DNA of 34,707 nucleotides. Source: Acidobacteriota bacterium. Its GTDB lineage: Bacteria > Actinomycetota > Acidimicrobiia > Spongiisociales > ZC4RG35. Under the pieces are notes generated by a model. The model was not told where the DNA came from. It ran no database searches and was given only the letters and a program-made list of their open reading frames with translations. This document shows, piece after piece, positions 1 to 7,993 of this stretch. Position 1 is the first letter of the stretch; each line of letters starts with the position of its first letter. The stretch covers positions 1 to 34,707 of the forward strand of contig JACZUI010000029.1 of assembly GCA_022573225.1 (NCBI GenBank). Reading direction: 5' to 3'. A program made the position numbers and the translations under genes.

Positions 1-1
1 A

Positions 2-100
2 CTGCCGGTGGAGACCACCGCAGACATGATCACCGCCATAACCAATGGTTTGACCCGCTCGTATCAAGCCGATCTTCGGGCAGACTCAACGCCCCGATAG
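2..100 (+). CDS. C-terminal end of an unidentified protein (possibly a TetR-family regulator), cut by the window edge
   Basis: The second frame is open from the window edge and ends in TAG at 98-100, giving the last 32 residues of a protein (ending ADLRADSTPR). The segment TADMITAITNGLTRSY resembles the last helix of TetR-type regulators, where an Ala/Leu-rich stretch ends in an N/D-G-L motif. That resemblance is weak and the function is unproven. It lies just outside the tRNA-Val fragment at 145-192, so it may belong to a neighbouring inserted segment. Confidence 0.35.
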   Translation: MPVETTADMITAITNGLTRSYQADLRADSTPR

Positions 101-144
101 TCATATTGCCTGGGCCCTGCCTCCCGGACGGCATTGCGAATACG

Positions 145-192
145 TGGGCGCTACTGGGATCGAACCAGTGATTTCTGCCGTGTGATGGCAGA
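145..192 (-). other. 3' half of tRNA-Val(CAC); possible attachment-site remnant
   Basis: Read on the minus strand, a perfect 5-bp anticodon stem (CTGCC/GGCAG) closes the loop ATCACAC with anticodon CAC. It is followed by a T arm ACTGG-TTCGATC-CCAGT and the 3' acceptor strand GCGCCCA, which matches the 3' end of a valine tRNA. The 5' acceptor strand and D arm are missing: upstream on that strand is the antiporter coding sequence, which ends at 193, and no GGGCGC partner is present. A tRNA 3' half starting at the anticodon arm is what tRNA-targeted integrases leave at one edge of an insertion. No CCA is encoded. Confidence 0.6.
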
Positions 193-1464
193 TCAGTCAG
201 GGCTCTGTCTTCTGACAGAGATGGCACGCATGGGATGTGGATGAATCTCCTCCATCTCGGGCATCGACACATCAAAACTTCGCTCGAGCGACCTAGCCAA
301 CGCCATAGAGGCCGGGTAGGCGGAGATCCCGTGGAGAAGAATCGACAGCGTCACAGTCACGATGACCGCGTCGAACAAGTCCGGAGGGATCTCGGGAAGC
401 TCCTCCAGTGCCAAGAGCAAGAAAACGATTGAAGCCAACCCGCGGGGACCAAACCAGCCAAAGAAGAGCCGGGTGGGAACGGCGAGACGCCGGCCGATCA
501 GAGACAGGGCGACCGCGACCGGGCGAACCACAACAAGCGATACCAGGGCCAGCGCCCAAATCTCGATCGCTGGCGGGTTTTCTATCAGAGGTCGGACCTC
601 ACTGGCACCGAACATGAGGAAAGCCACCAGGACCAGTGAGCTCGACTCGTTTTCGGCGAACTCGAAGAGGCCCGGACCCGTATTACGACTCTTCGCGGCG
701 AAGATCATCCCGGCCAGAAACGAGGCCACAAAGCCGCTTCCTTGAACCAACTCGGTCCCGCCGAAGGCAGCCAGGGCCAGAGCTACGATCCCTATCTTGT
801 GATAGGCCGGTCCCATCCAGCCGCTAGCTATGCCCTTACCGAAGAGCCAGGCCCCGATGACGCCGAAGAAAACACCGCCGACGATGCCGAGACCCAGCTG
901 GCGAACAAACGGCAGGACCACGTCAGCTGCACTGAGACCTTCTTCGGCTCCGCTGAACGCGATGGCGATGAACAGCGCGGGGAGAGCCAGACCGTCGTTC
1001 AACCCCGATTCAACATTGACAGTTTGGCGGACCCGCATCGGAAGCTCGTCGGTAACCAGGACCGGCTCCGCCAATGCCGCGTCAGTAGGCGCAAGGATCA
1101 CGCCCAGAAGGAGCGCAAGACCAACCGGCAAACCCAAGAGCAAAGCAGCTGCAGCGGCTCCAAGAAGAATGGCGAGTGGCAGACCGATCAACAGCATTCG
1201 CTGGGGCCATCTGTGGTCATCTCGAAGTGCCTTGAGGTCGATCCGAGATGCATCTGAGAACAGGACGAGGGCGAGCGTGATTTCGAGAAAAAGCGTCACC
1301 GTGCCGGTCATCGGCAACTCGAAGTCGAACAGGAAGCTGCCCAGCACCCCCAAGGTCACCACGAGCATGGGGCCGGTTATCAGCGACCGTTCGATCCGGC
1401 CGGACACGAGCGCAACGAGTAGGACGGCCACGGAGATGCCCAGAATCGCGGCGTCAGCCGTCAT
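193..1464 (-). CDS. Na+/H+ (cation:proton) antiporter, CPA1-type
   Basis: A 423-residue polytopic membrane protein with about a dozen hydrophobic segments, the usual size for a CPA1/NhaP antiporter that exchanges Na+ or K+ for protons across the inner membrane. The stretch VNVESGLNDGLALP holds the ND ion-binding pair of the family, and LGVILAPTDAALAEPV is the preceding conserved discontinuous-helix region. The C-terminal tail is short (about 30 residues), with no TrkA-C regulatory domain. Its ATG at 1464 comes 6 bases after the stop of the acetoacetate-decarboxylase-like gene, so it is the third gene of an operon that begins at 3578. An antiporter here could handle ion or pH load from amine or organic-acid metabolism; that role is inference. 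Its stop sits directly beside the tRNA-Val fragment. Confidence 0.88.
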   Translation of the reverse strand: MTADAAILGISVAVLLVALVSGRIERSLITGPMLVVTLGVLGSFLFDFELPMTGTVTLFLEITLALVLFSDASRIDLKALRDDHRWPQRMLLIGLPLAILLGAAAAALLLGLPVGLALLLGVILAPTDAALAEPVLVTDELPMRVRQTVNVESGLNDGLALPALFIAIAFSGAEEGLSAADVVLPFVRQLGLGIVGGVFFGVIGAWLFGKGIASGWMGPAYHKIGIVALALAAFGGTELVQGSGFVASFLAGMIFAAKSRNTGPGLFEFAENESSSLVLVAFLMFGASEVRPLIENPPAIEIWALALVSLVVVRPVAVALSLIGRRLAVPTRLFFGWFGPRGLASIVFLLLALEELPEIPPDLFDAVIVTVTLSILLHGISAYPASMALARSLERSFDVSMPEMEEIHPHPMRAISVRRQSPD

Positions 1465-1470
1465 CGCCGT

Positions 1471-2295
1471 CTAACCCTCAGGACCTTCGTCGATGCTCTC
1501 CGACGGGACGGTGCGACGCAGTGTGGTCCCGGCCCTCCATGAAATACCGACGCGGTGGTAGTAGCCGCCGATCACTTCGACCGGCTCGAGAGCAGCGAGT
1601 TCCTCGACGGGCGACTCGAACAGGGTGACTTCGGCATCGGCCCCCCAAATGTCTGCCACCTCACCGTCATACCCGCTCATCGTCACCAGTTCGTCCATCG
1701 AATCGGTTCCATCAGACTCGATAGCCGGCCACACCCGGTTGTGCAGCATGGGGTGGCCGTTGACGAACCCGGGCGAATCGACAGGTTTGGTGAGTGTGAA
1801 TCGAGCCTCCGCGATACGCCTGCCCGCGGCAGACAGGGTCGCCCCGAACCGACCTCCGGCCTCGAGACGGGGGCCGGCCCTGCCGACCTCGATGGGGCGA
1901 GTCATCCAGATGTCACCCAGCTTTTTGGGGTAGCCCTGGTGGTAGCCCCGAACGAGGGCAAAATCCTTGTCGACCCAGATGTAAGGGCACCGGCTCCAGG
2001 TCTCGTCATCCCACTGGCACCGGATGACCACGAAAGCCTCCTTGTACTGGGACCGCACCGGGTCGAGTACCTCGGACAGGTCGTCCCCGGCGCTCTGCCA
2101 ATCGGCCCAGATCAAGGCGACAGCACCCGGATCGTCGTCCACCAGCGAGGCCCCATAAGGGAGCAAGGGCTCAATACGTTCAGGATCTGCTCGGTACTCC
2201 ACCGTCAACATCTCCCCGGAGTAGTGCCAGGGGGGAGACGGGATCAGCGAAGCCCGGCCTTCGGGGCTACGTGGAAACAAGAAACCCGACATCAT
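1471..2295 (-). CDS. Acetoacetate decarboxylase-family protein
   Basis: The 274-residue protein belongs to the ADC fold. The segment GYHQGYPKKLGDIW matches the region around the Schiff-base lysine (Lys115-Lys116 in the clostridial enzyme), and EAFVVIRC matches the conserved Glu strand. The family includes true acetoacetate decarboxylases and relatives acting as aldolase/dehydratase-like enzymes on other keto acids, so the substrate is open. The start is ATG at 2295, which overlaps the TGA of the upstream glutamine-synthetase-like gene by four bases; a second ATG follows directly at 2292. A longer frame up to 2355 would run into the upstream gene and is not used. Overlap with the ligase gene implies translational coupling and a shared pathway. 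Confidence 0.8.
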   Translation of the reverse strand: MMSGFLFPRSPEGRASLIPSPPWHYSGEMLTVEYRADPERIEPLLPYGASLVDDDPGAVALIWADWQSAGDDLSEVLDPVRSQYKEAFVVIRCQWDDETWSRCPYIWVDKDFALVRGYHQGYPKKLGDIWMTRPIEVGRAGPRLEAGGRFGATLSAAGRRIAEARFTLTKPVDSPGFVNGHPMLHNRVWPAIESDGTDSMDELVTMSGYDGEVADIWGADAEVTLFESPVEELAALEPVEVIGGYYHRVGISWRAGTTLRRTVPSESIDEGPEG

Positions 2296-3578
2296 AGGAA
2301 CGGAAAGTATTCGTTCCGCTCCCAGTCGGTCGTCCAATTCTCGTAGCGGGCCCACTCGGCACGCTTCACGGTGACGAATCCCGTGACGAAAGCCGCTCCA
2401 AACGCCTCGACGAGGTCGGTGTCCTCTTCCAACGCGTCAAGAGCGTCCTTCAATGACGGTGGGCAGACAATGTCGGTGGAGGCGTTCTCGATGCAGTCGA
2501 GTTTCTCCACGTCGGGCAGGGGATAGCCCTTCTCAAATCCGAGACGGGCGGCAGTCAGCACCGCCGCGGCAGCCTGGTGTGGGTTGACTCCGCCGTCGCC
2601 GAGCCGGTGCTCCAGCCTGGTCCCCTCGCCTCGTGCTGGGGGCACCCGCACGGTCACCCCACGGTGGTCATATCCCCAGTTTGCCCAATAGCCACATAGG
2701 CGCCCGGGTTGGAGTCGCTTGTAGGCATTGACCGTCGGCGCCATCAGGGCGGTCATCCCAACATGATGGTGCAACAACCCCGCCGTGACAGAGCGGCAGA
2801 AGTCACTGAGCCCATCCTCAACCGAATCGTCACCTAGAACGTTGGACCCCTCCTCGTCGTTGAACGAGATGTTCACATGAAGGCCGTTCCCACCACGATC
2901 GTTGAACGGCTTGCCCATGAAACTGAGGCGATAGCCACGCTTCTCGGCGAGCTCCTTGGCCATGACCTTGAACAGGAAGGCTTCGTCGGCCGCCCGGAGA
3001 GCGTCCGAATAGGTCAGAGTCAACTCGAATTGCCCGTTGTCGTACTCGGAATTGACCGACTCGAGCGGGAATCCAACCTTGCGGGCTGTTGCCATGATCT
3101 CGTCGATGGTCCCGGTCGGATCTACAGCCATCCCGGTTCCGTAGACATAGGCGCCGGGAGTGTCGATCGGACGCCATCCGCCTTCATCGTCGGGCTCCAG
3201 CAGGAAGGCCTCGAACTCGATACCCACCATCGGCTCCATCCCGTGCACCTTCCATGCGTCGATGGCATCGATGAGAACGTTGCGGGGCGCCAACGGCACC
3301 CTCTGCCCGTTCCTGGTGAGATGCGGGATCGTGACGGCGGTTCGCTCCTCCCAACCGGGCCGAATCTGATCGGGATCCACCTCCGCGTCACAGTCGGGCA
3401 GGCCTTCCCAGAACATCGACCCCTCGAAGGGGTACATCTCCCTATCGAATCCGAGAGTGAAGAGGGTCACCGAATGGGAAGTACCCCGCTCCGCGCGCTC
3501 CTTCGGCAAGTACTTCCCGCGAGCAAGACCCAGATGGTCTGGCCAGAGGAGTCTCAATCGGTCGTAGTCGACGTCCAC
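2292..3578 (-). CDS. Glutamine synthetase-like ligase (gamma-glutamyl-amine synthetase type)
   Basis: The 428-residue protein has the glutamine synthetase C-terminal catalytic domain: NSEYDNGQFELTL corresponds to the NxEVxPGQxE metal/glutamate motif, GNGLHVNIS to the ATP/metal GxGxHxxxS motif, and GVTVRVPPARGEGTRLEHRLG to the phosphate-binding arginine region. Its length and short N-terminal domain fit the PuuA/GlnA3/GlnA4 group, which joins glutamate to amines, better than housekeeping GlnA (about 470 residues with a Tyr adenylylation loop). The start is GTG at 3578, chosen because AAGGAG lies 4 bases upstream. It leads an operon with the decarboxylase-like and antiporter genes and is divergent from the amino-acid decarboxylase at 3661. 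A PuuD-like hydrolase at 7262 supports a gamma-glutamyl route. The exact amine is unknown. Confidence 0.8.
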   Translation of the reverse strand: MDVDYDRLRLLWPDHLGLARGKYLPKERAERGTSHSVTLFTLGFDREMYPFEGSMFWEGLPDCDAEVDPDQIRPGWEERTAVTIPHLTRNGQRVPLAPRNVLIDAIDAWKVHGMEPMVGIEFEAFLLEPDDEGGWRPIDTPGAYVYGTGMAVDPTGTIDEIMATARKVGFPLESVNSEYDNGQFELTLTYSDALRAADEAFLFKVMAKELAEKRGYRLSFMGKPFNDRGGNGLHVNISFNDEEGSNVLGDDSVEDGLSDFCRSVTAGLLHHHVGMTALMAPTVNAYKRLQPGRLCGYWANWGYDHRGVTVRVPPARGEGTRLEHRLGDGGVNPHQAAAAVLTAARLGFEKGYPLPDVEKLDCIENASTDIVCPPSLKDALDALEEDTDLVEAFGAAFVTGFVTVKRAEWARYENWTTDWERNEYFPFL

Positions 3579-3646
3579 TGCGCTCCTTGGTTGATGAGTG
3601 ATCGTAGAGCCTCCGTGACGGGTGTGAGGCGTTGGTCAATCAGTGT

Positions 3647-3652
3647 TACCTT
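3647..3652 (+). promoter_or_regulatory. Likely -10 element (TACCTT) of a leaderless promoter
   Basis: TACCTT fits the TANNNT -10 pattern and lies 8 bases before the ATG at 3661, with no ribosome binding site between. The transcript would begin at or within a base or two of the start codon. Confidence 0.45.
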
Positions 3653-3660
3653 GACGTCGG

Positions 3661-5040
3661 ATGTCGACACCTCTCGAGCCCGACAAGAGACAAAGGGATG
3701 AGCTGAACGAGGCGGTCCTGTCATATCTCGACGGCTGGTATCAGGCCCCGAGCGAGCTGGATGCTCTGGGAACTGCAATCACCGCCGACCTGATTGCGCA
3801 CCTTGGCACTCCTCCCACGGAGGAAGGGCGATCGATCCATTCGATCCTCGAGGACATCGACGCCGCCGGGCAGTCCGGCATCTATCACGCATCTCCCGGG
3901 CACATGTCCTACATCCCCAACGGAGGCCTGTATTCGGGCGCCCTCGCCGATCTGCTCGCTTCGGGTCTCAACCGATATACGGGCGTGGCCAATGCGGCCC
4001 CGGGCATGACTGCGATCGAGCAGGGTGTCATCAAGTGGATCCTCTCGCTGTTCGACTTCCCTGAGGCAGGAGCCGGAGTCCTGCTCTCCGGCGGTTCGAT
4101 GGCCAACTTCACCGCCGTGGTCGCGGCCCGGACGGCACATCTCGGCGATGAGTTCGGCACGGGCGTGATCTACGTGACCGATCGCACCCACCACTCCATC
4201 GCCAAGGGGGCCCGTCTCGCCGGCATCCGGAACACTCAGATCGTTCCTATCGGCACCGACGAGGACCTACGCATGGACTCTCAGCAGCTTCGGGAGCGAA
4301 TCGAATCCGACCGCCACGCCGGCCTTTCCCCTTTCTTGATCGTGGGATCCGCCGGCACCACAGACACCGGGACAGTCGACCTCCTCGACGAACTGGCCGA
4401 CATCGCATCCGAGCTCGGCCTCTGGTTGCACGTCGATGCCGCGTACGGGGGCTTCTTTCAGATGACCACCCGAGGCGATGCGGCGTTGCGGGGTATCAAA
4501 CGTGCCGATTCGATCGCGCTCGACCCCCACAAGGGTCTTTCCATCCCCTTCGGGGTCGGAGCCGTCATCGTTCGCGACGAAGCGCATTTGATCGATGCAA
4601 ATGAGGGCCGAGGGGCATACCTGGTCCCCGAGGACATGCACATGGGAATGCGTGACATCTCTTCATTGGGCCCAGAGCTGAGTCGACCAAACCGCGGTGT
4701 GCTGGTGTGGCTTCCCCTCCAGCTACATGGCCTGGGCGCATTCCGTGAGGCACTGGATTCGAGCCTTGATCTCGCCCGGGGTGCCTACGATCGCCTGGTC
4801 ACAATCGCCGGCATTGAGACACCGTGGCAACCTGATCTCTCCATAGTGGCCTTCCGCTTCGAGGACGACGACGTAGGCCGAGCGGCCATAGAAGCGGTGC
4901 GCGCCGATCGCACGGTGCACCTCTCCCCGACCAATATCGATGATCGGTTTGTTCTCAGGTTCGCCATCCTCAACCGGCGGTCCACCCAGGACCACGTCGA
5001 TCACGCCATTGACATCATCGAGAAGACTCTGGCCGGTTGA
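3661..5040 (+). CDS. PLP-dependent group II amino-acid decarboxylase
   Basis: This 459-residue enzyme matches the aromatic-L-amino-acid/glutamate decarboxylase family, which removes CO2 from an amino acid to give an amine. The PLP lysine is Lys291 in LDPHKGLSIPFG, Asp259 in HVDAAYGG would hold the pyridine nitrogen, and LLSGGSMANF (141-150) is the phosphate-binding and substrate segment. Whether the substrate is aromatic (Tyr, Trp, DOPA) or another amino acid cannot be told from sequence alone. The start is ATG at 3661. TACCTT at 3647-3652 is a likely -10 element 8 bases upstream and there is no Shine-Dalgarno sequence, so the mRNA is probably leaderless. It is divergent from the ligase operon, with 82 bases between them. 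Confidence 0.88.
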   Translation: MSTPLEPDKRQRDELNEAVLSYLDGWYQAPSELDALGTAITADLIAHLGTPPTEEGRSIHSILEDIDAAGQSGIYHASPGHMSYIPNGGLYSGALADLLASGLNRYTGVANAAPGMTAIEQGVIKWILSLFDFPEAGAGVLLSGGSMANFTAVVAARTAHLGDEFGTGVIYVTDRTHHSIAKGARLAGIRNTQIVPIGTDEDLRMDSQQLRERIESDRHAGLSPFLIVGSAGTTDTGTVDLLDELADIASELGLWLHVDAAYGGFFQMTTRGDAALRGIKRADSIALDPHKGLSIPFGVGAVIVRDEAHLIDANEGRGAYLVPEDMHMGMRDISSLGPELSRPNRGVLVWLPLQLHGLGAFREALDSSLDLARGAYDRLVTIAGIETPWQPDLSIVAFRFEDDDVGRAAIEAVRADRTVHLSPTNIDDRFVLRFAILNRRSTQDHVDHAIDIIEKTLAG

Positions 5041-5060
5041 TCACACCCCGGCGCGCTTTG

Positions 5061-6323
5061 TCAGTTCAGTTTGACGCTCACCGGCAGATGTTTGATGCCG
5101 GAGATGAAGTTGGAGCGGAGACGGTCTGGCTCACCGACCTCGTATGAGGCGACCCGAGCCAGGAACTCTTCGAAGAACACCCTGACCTCGAGGCGGGCCA
5201 GGGCCGCCCCGAGACACACATGACGGCCGGTGCCGAAAGTCACGTGGTTGTTGGGTTCACGGCGCAGATCGAAGGTGAACGGATCGTCGAAGGCGTCCTC
5301 GTCATAGTTTGCCGAGGTGTACCACATGACGATCTTGTCCCCCGCGGCAACTGGAACGCCTCGAATCTCGGTGTCTTCGGTGGCGGTGCGACGAAAGTGC
5401 ATCGTCACCCCTGACGCTCGGAGTATCTCCTCGGCCGCCTCCTTCGACATCGCCGCCGGGTCGGATCGCCAGGCCTCGAATTGTTCGGGATGGTTCCGAA
5501 GGTAGATAAGACCATGGCTGATGGTGTGCCTGGTGGTCTCGTTGCCGGCCACCATCATCAGGGTGAAGAAGTTCTTGAACTCGAGATCGGTCAACGGCTC
5601 GCCGTCGGGCTCGGCGTTGAGAAGGGTGGTGACAATGTCGTCCTTCGGGTTGGCCCGCCGCTCCAAGGCCATCTCCTCCGCATAGCGAAACACCTCCAGT
5701 GCGGCCGGCGAGCGGAATGGGAGCAGCCGGTATTCGTCGGTATCGACCTTGTCGATGATCACCGGGGTGTACTCGGGATCGGCATTGGAGATCATCTGAT
5801 CGCCCCAGGCCACCAGCCGCCCGGAATCTGACTCGGGCACACCAAGCAGACGGCAAAGAAGTCGAATCGGCAACTCTCTGGCGACCTCGGTCACGAAATC
5901 GAATTCGCCGAGCGCAAGCACCTCGTCGAGAACCAGCCGAGCCAGTCGACGGAAGGCCTCCTCGTAACTGGCAACTACCTTCGGGGTAAACCCTGGCTGC
6001 ACCAGACGACGGAGCCGGGTGTGATCCGGCGGGTCGAATTCCATCAGGGTTCGTCTTGCAACGAGCTCGTCATCGGCCATGTCCTCGATGCGAATTCCAC
6101 GTGCCGCGGTGAACCGGTTGTAGTCGCGGCTCACCTCTATGACGTCCGCGTGCTTCGTGACCGCCCAGAATCCGGAACCATCGCCCTCTTCGATCCATGC
6201 CACCGGGCTCTCTTCTCTGAGTCGGGCGAAGGCGGCGTGGGGAAACCCGCCCAGATAGGTGTCGTGGGATGTGATGTCGGCATCGGGATCGCCGAGATCG
6301 GCATGAAGTACGTTGAGAGTCAT
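5061..6323 (-). CDS. Cytochrome P450 monooxygenase
   Basis: The 420-residue protein has all P450 landmarks: the I-helix AGNETT (259-264), the K-helix ExxR as EILR (299-302), and the heme loop FGTGRHVCLG with Cys370 as the iron ligand. The tail HVCLGAALARLEVRVFFEEFL resembles actinobacterial CYP124/125/142-like enzymes, which hydroxylate alkyl chains or sterol side chains. The substrate is not determined. It is a soluble class I enzyme; no ferredoxin or reductase gene is in the window. The ATG at 6323 is chosen because the upstream part of the open frame overlaps the divergent hydrolase gene and is not P450-like. It is divergent from the hydrolase/PuuD pair, which suggests shared control. Confidence 0.93.
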   Translation of the reverse strand: MTLNVLHADLGDPDADITSHDTYLGGFPHAAFARLREESPVAWIEEGDGSGFWAVTKHADVIEVSRDYNRFTAARGIRIEDMADDELVARRTLMEFDPPDHTRLRRLVQPGFTPKVVASYEEAFRRLARLVLDEVLALGEFDFVTEVARELPIRLLCRLLGVPESDSGRLVAWGDQMISNADPEYTPVIIDKVDTDEYRLLPFRSPAALEVFRYAEEMALERRANPKDDIVTTLLNAEPDGEPLTDLEFKNFFTLMMVAGNETTRHTISHGLIYLRNHPEQFEAWRSDPAAMSKEAAEEILRASGVTMHFRRTATEDTEIRGVPVAAGDKIVMWYTSANYDEDAFDDPFTFDLRREPNNHVTFGTGRHVCLGAALARLEVRVFFEEFLARVASYEVGEPDRLRSNFISGIKHLPVSVKLN

Positions 6324-6371
6324 GATCGCTTGTGGTCTGGACCGAACATTATCGTCTTCGCGGGCGCCGGT

Positions 6372-6377
6372 TACCGT
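6372..6377 (+). promoter_or_regulatory. Likely -10 element (TACCGT) of a leaderless promoter
   Basis: TACCGT is followed by 6 bases and then the GTG start at 6384. The same TACCGT-N6-GTG layout recurs at 18906-18920. No Shine-Dalgarno sequence is present. Confidence 0.5.
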
Positions 6378-6383
6378 TGTCCC

Positions 6384-7265
6384 GTGGCAGAAACACGACG
6401 AATCCAACTCGAAGGGGCGCCGGTCACAGTCAGCTACGAGGGGGGCACCCTGGTGGCAGACGATGGTCGTGTCATCCCCGCCGACGAGGCGGTCCATCTT
6501 CCCCCGGTGGAACCGACCAAGATCCTGGCGGTGCATCTCAACTACCAGAGTCGGGTCGACGAGTTCATGACGAAGCTCCCCACAGCCCCCACCTACTTTC
6601 ACAAGCCGACCACCTCGCTCAACGCCCATGGTGGCGACGTAGTGCGCCCTCCGCGATGCAACTACCTCAATTTTGAGGGAGAGATCGCCATCGTCATCGG
6701 CAAGGAGTGTCGCAACGTGTCCCGCGCCGACGCCGGCCGCTACATCGCCGGGTACACCATCGCCAATGACTACGGGCTCCACGACTTTCGGGACACCGAC
6801 GCCGGGTCGATGCTCAGGGTGAAGGGCTCCGACACACTCTGCCCGCTGGGCCCCGGGTTGGTGACCGACTGGGATTTCCGCGACAAGCAGATCAGGACGC
6901 TGGTGAACGACGAGGTGAGACAGGTTGCCTCGACCTCGGAGATGAAGTGGGATATGCACTACCTGTTGGCCGATCTGGCGAGGACGATCACCTTGCTCCC
7001 CGGAGATGTGATCCTCAGCGGCACGCCGGCCGGGTCGAGGCCTGTCGATCCGGGTGACGTCGTCAGCGTCGAGGTCGAAGGCCTCGGCGTCCTTTCGAAC
7101 ACAATCGTGGAGGGCGTCACGCCTGTTTCAGAGGAAGTGGGGGCGCAACCAAGCGATTCGGAAGAAGTCCGCTCGACAGCCCTGGGCGGTGACTGGGAAT
7201 TTCGAGGAATCCGGGCACCCGTTGGCCCGGGCTCCAGACACTACGAGTCGGAGGTCGAACAATGA
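6384..7265 (+). CDS. Fumarylacetoacetate hydrolase-family protein
   Basis: The 293-residue protein has the FAH fold: YLNFEGEIAIVIGKECRNV carries the paired metal-binding glutamates, GYTIANDYGLHDFRD the metal-binding Asp region, and LLPGDVILSGTPAGS the conserved C-terminal glycine-rich strand. Family members hydrolyse C-C bonds or isomerise/decarboxylate products of aromatic ring cleavage (for example homoprotocatechuate degradation) in a Mg2+-dependent way. About 45 residues after the core (from roughly 245) look disordered and are unusual. The GTG at 6384 is chosen because a -10-like TACCGT lies 6 bases upstream and family similarity starts there; the open frame before it is P450 antisense. 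Its TGA overlaps the ATG of the PuuD-like gene. Confidence 0.85.
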   Translation: MAETRRIQLEGAPVTVSYEGGTLVADDGRVIPADEAVHLPPVEPTKILAVHLNYQSRVDEFMTKLPTAPTYFHKPTTSLNAHGGDVVRPPRCNYLNFEGEIAIVIGKECRNVSRADAGRYIAGYTIANDYGLHDFRDTDAGSMLRVKGSDTLCPLGPGLVTDWDFRDKQIRTLVNDEVRQVASTSEMKWDMHYLLADLARTITLLPGDVILSGTPAGSRPVDPGDVVSVEVEGLGVLSNTIVEGVTPVSEEVGAQPSDSEEVRSTALGGDWEFRGIRAPVGPGSRHYESEVEQ

Positions 7266-7993
7266 CCAAACCAGTCGTGGGCGTGACTGCATGGCGTGGC
7301 GAATTTCCCACCTATGCCGGCCCACAGATACTCAACACCCTCGAAACGCAGTATTCGGACGCCGTCGTCGAGTCAGGAATGATCCCTTTGATCATTCCCA
7401 ACGGGCAGAGCCCCGATGCTGCATCGAGAATCGTCAAGGCGGTGGACGGGTTACTGCTGACCGGCGGCACCGACATCAACCCGGAGATGTATGGCGAAGG
7501 ACGCGAACGAGTCGAAGGTGACGACATCGGAGTGGACAGATTTGAGGTCGCCCTGGTGCGTGAGGCCAGAGCCCAGGGCAAGCCCTTGCTTGCCATCTGC
7601 CGGGGCCTTCAGCTGATCAACGTCGCGCTTGGCGGATCCTTACGCCAAGACGTAGGCAGGCCCGGGTCGGCTCATGAGCCCATCGAGGCCGGGTTTGACC
7701 CTGATGAGGCGGAGCAGCGACGACACGCGGTTCATCTCGAAGAGGATGCCTTGCTCGCCGACCTGTTCGGCTCGCGTGAGCTGAAGGTCAACACCCTCCA
7801 CCACCAGGGCGTCGACCGATTGGCTGAAGATCTCATCGTTGAGGGACGGGCACCCGACGGACTTGTCGAAGCCGCTCGCTACAAAGGATCTTGGTGGGCC
7901 CTCGGTGTCCAGTGGCACCCCGAGCGGCTCCACTCTGAGGAGCGAAACCCGCTATTCGAAGGGCTCGAGGAAGCGATCAGACGAACTCCCTAA
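7262..7993 (+). CDS. PuuD-like gamma-glutamyl hydrolase (peptidase C26, class I amidotransferase fold)
   Basis: The 243-residue enzyme has a class I glutamine-amidotransferase triad: Cys113 in AICRGLQLIN and His219 in VQWHPE with the following Glu. The Cys position is close to Cys114 of E. coli PuuD, which hydrolyses gamma-glutamyl-GABA to glutamate and GABA. LLLTGGTDINPEMYGE is typical of C26 peptidases. It starts in a four-base overlap with the FAH-family gene, so the two are one operon. With the gamma-glutamyl ligase-like gene at 2292-3578 it forms a matched make-and-remove pair. The last 17 bases overlap, tail to tail, with the arsR gene. Confidence 0.87.
   Translation: MTKPVVGVTAWRGEFPTYAGPQILNTLETQYSDAVVESGMIPLIIPNGQSPDAASRIVKAVDGLLLTGGTDINPEMYGEGRERVEGDDIGVDRFEVALVREARAQGKPLLAICRGLQLINVALGGSLRQDVGRPGSAHEPIEAGFDPDEAEQRRHAVHLEEDALLADLFGSRELKVNTLHHQGVDRLAEDLIVEGRAPDGLVEAARYKGSWWALGVQWHPERLHSEERNPLFEGLEEAIRRTP

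Noticed and set aside
145-215. A complete tRNA-Val gene overlapping the antiporter 3' end
   Set aside because: No 5' acceptor strand (GGGCGC) or D arm is present upstream; that stretch codes the antiporter C terminus. Only the 3' half is supported.
5061-6959. A 632-residue P450 fusion from the long open frame
   Set aside because: The first 212 residues are antisense to the FAH-family gene and have no domain character; the P450 starts at 6323.
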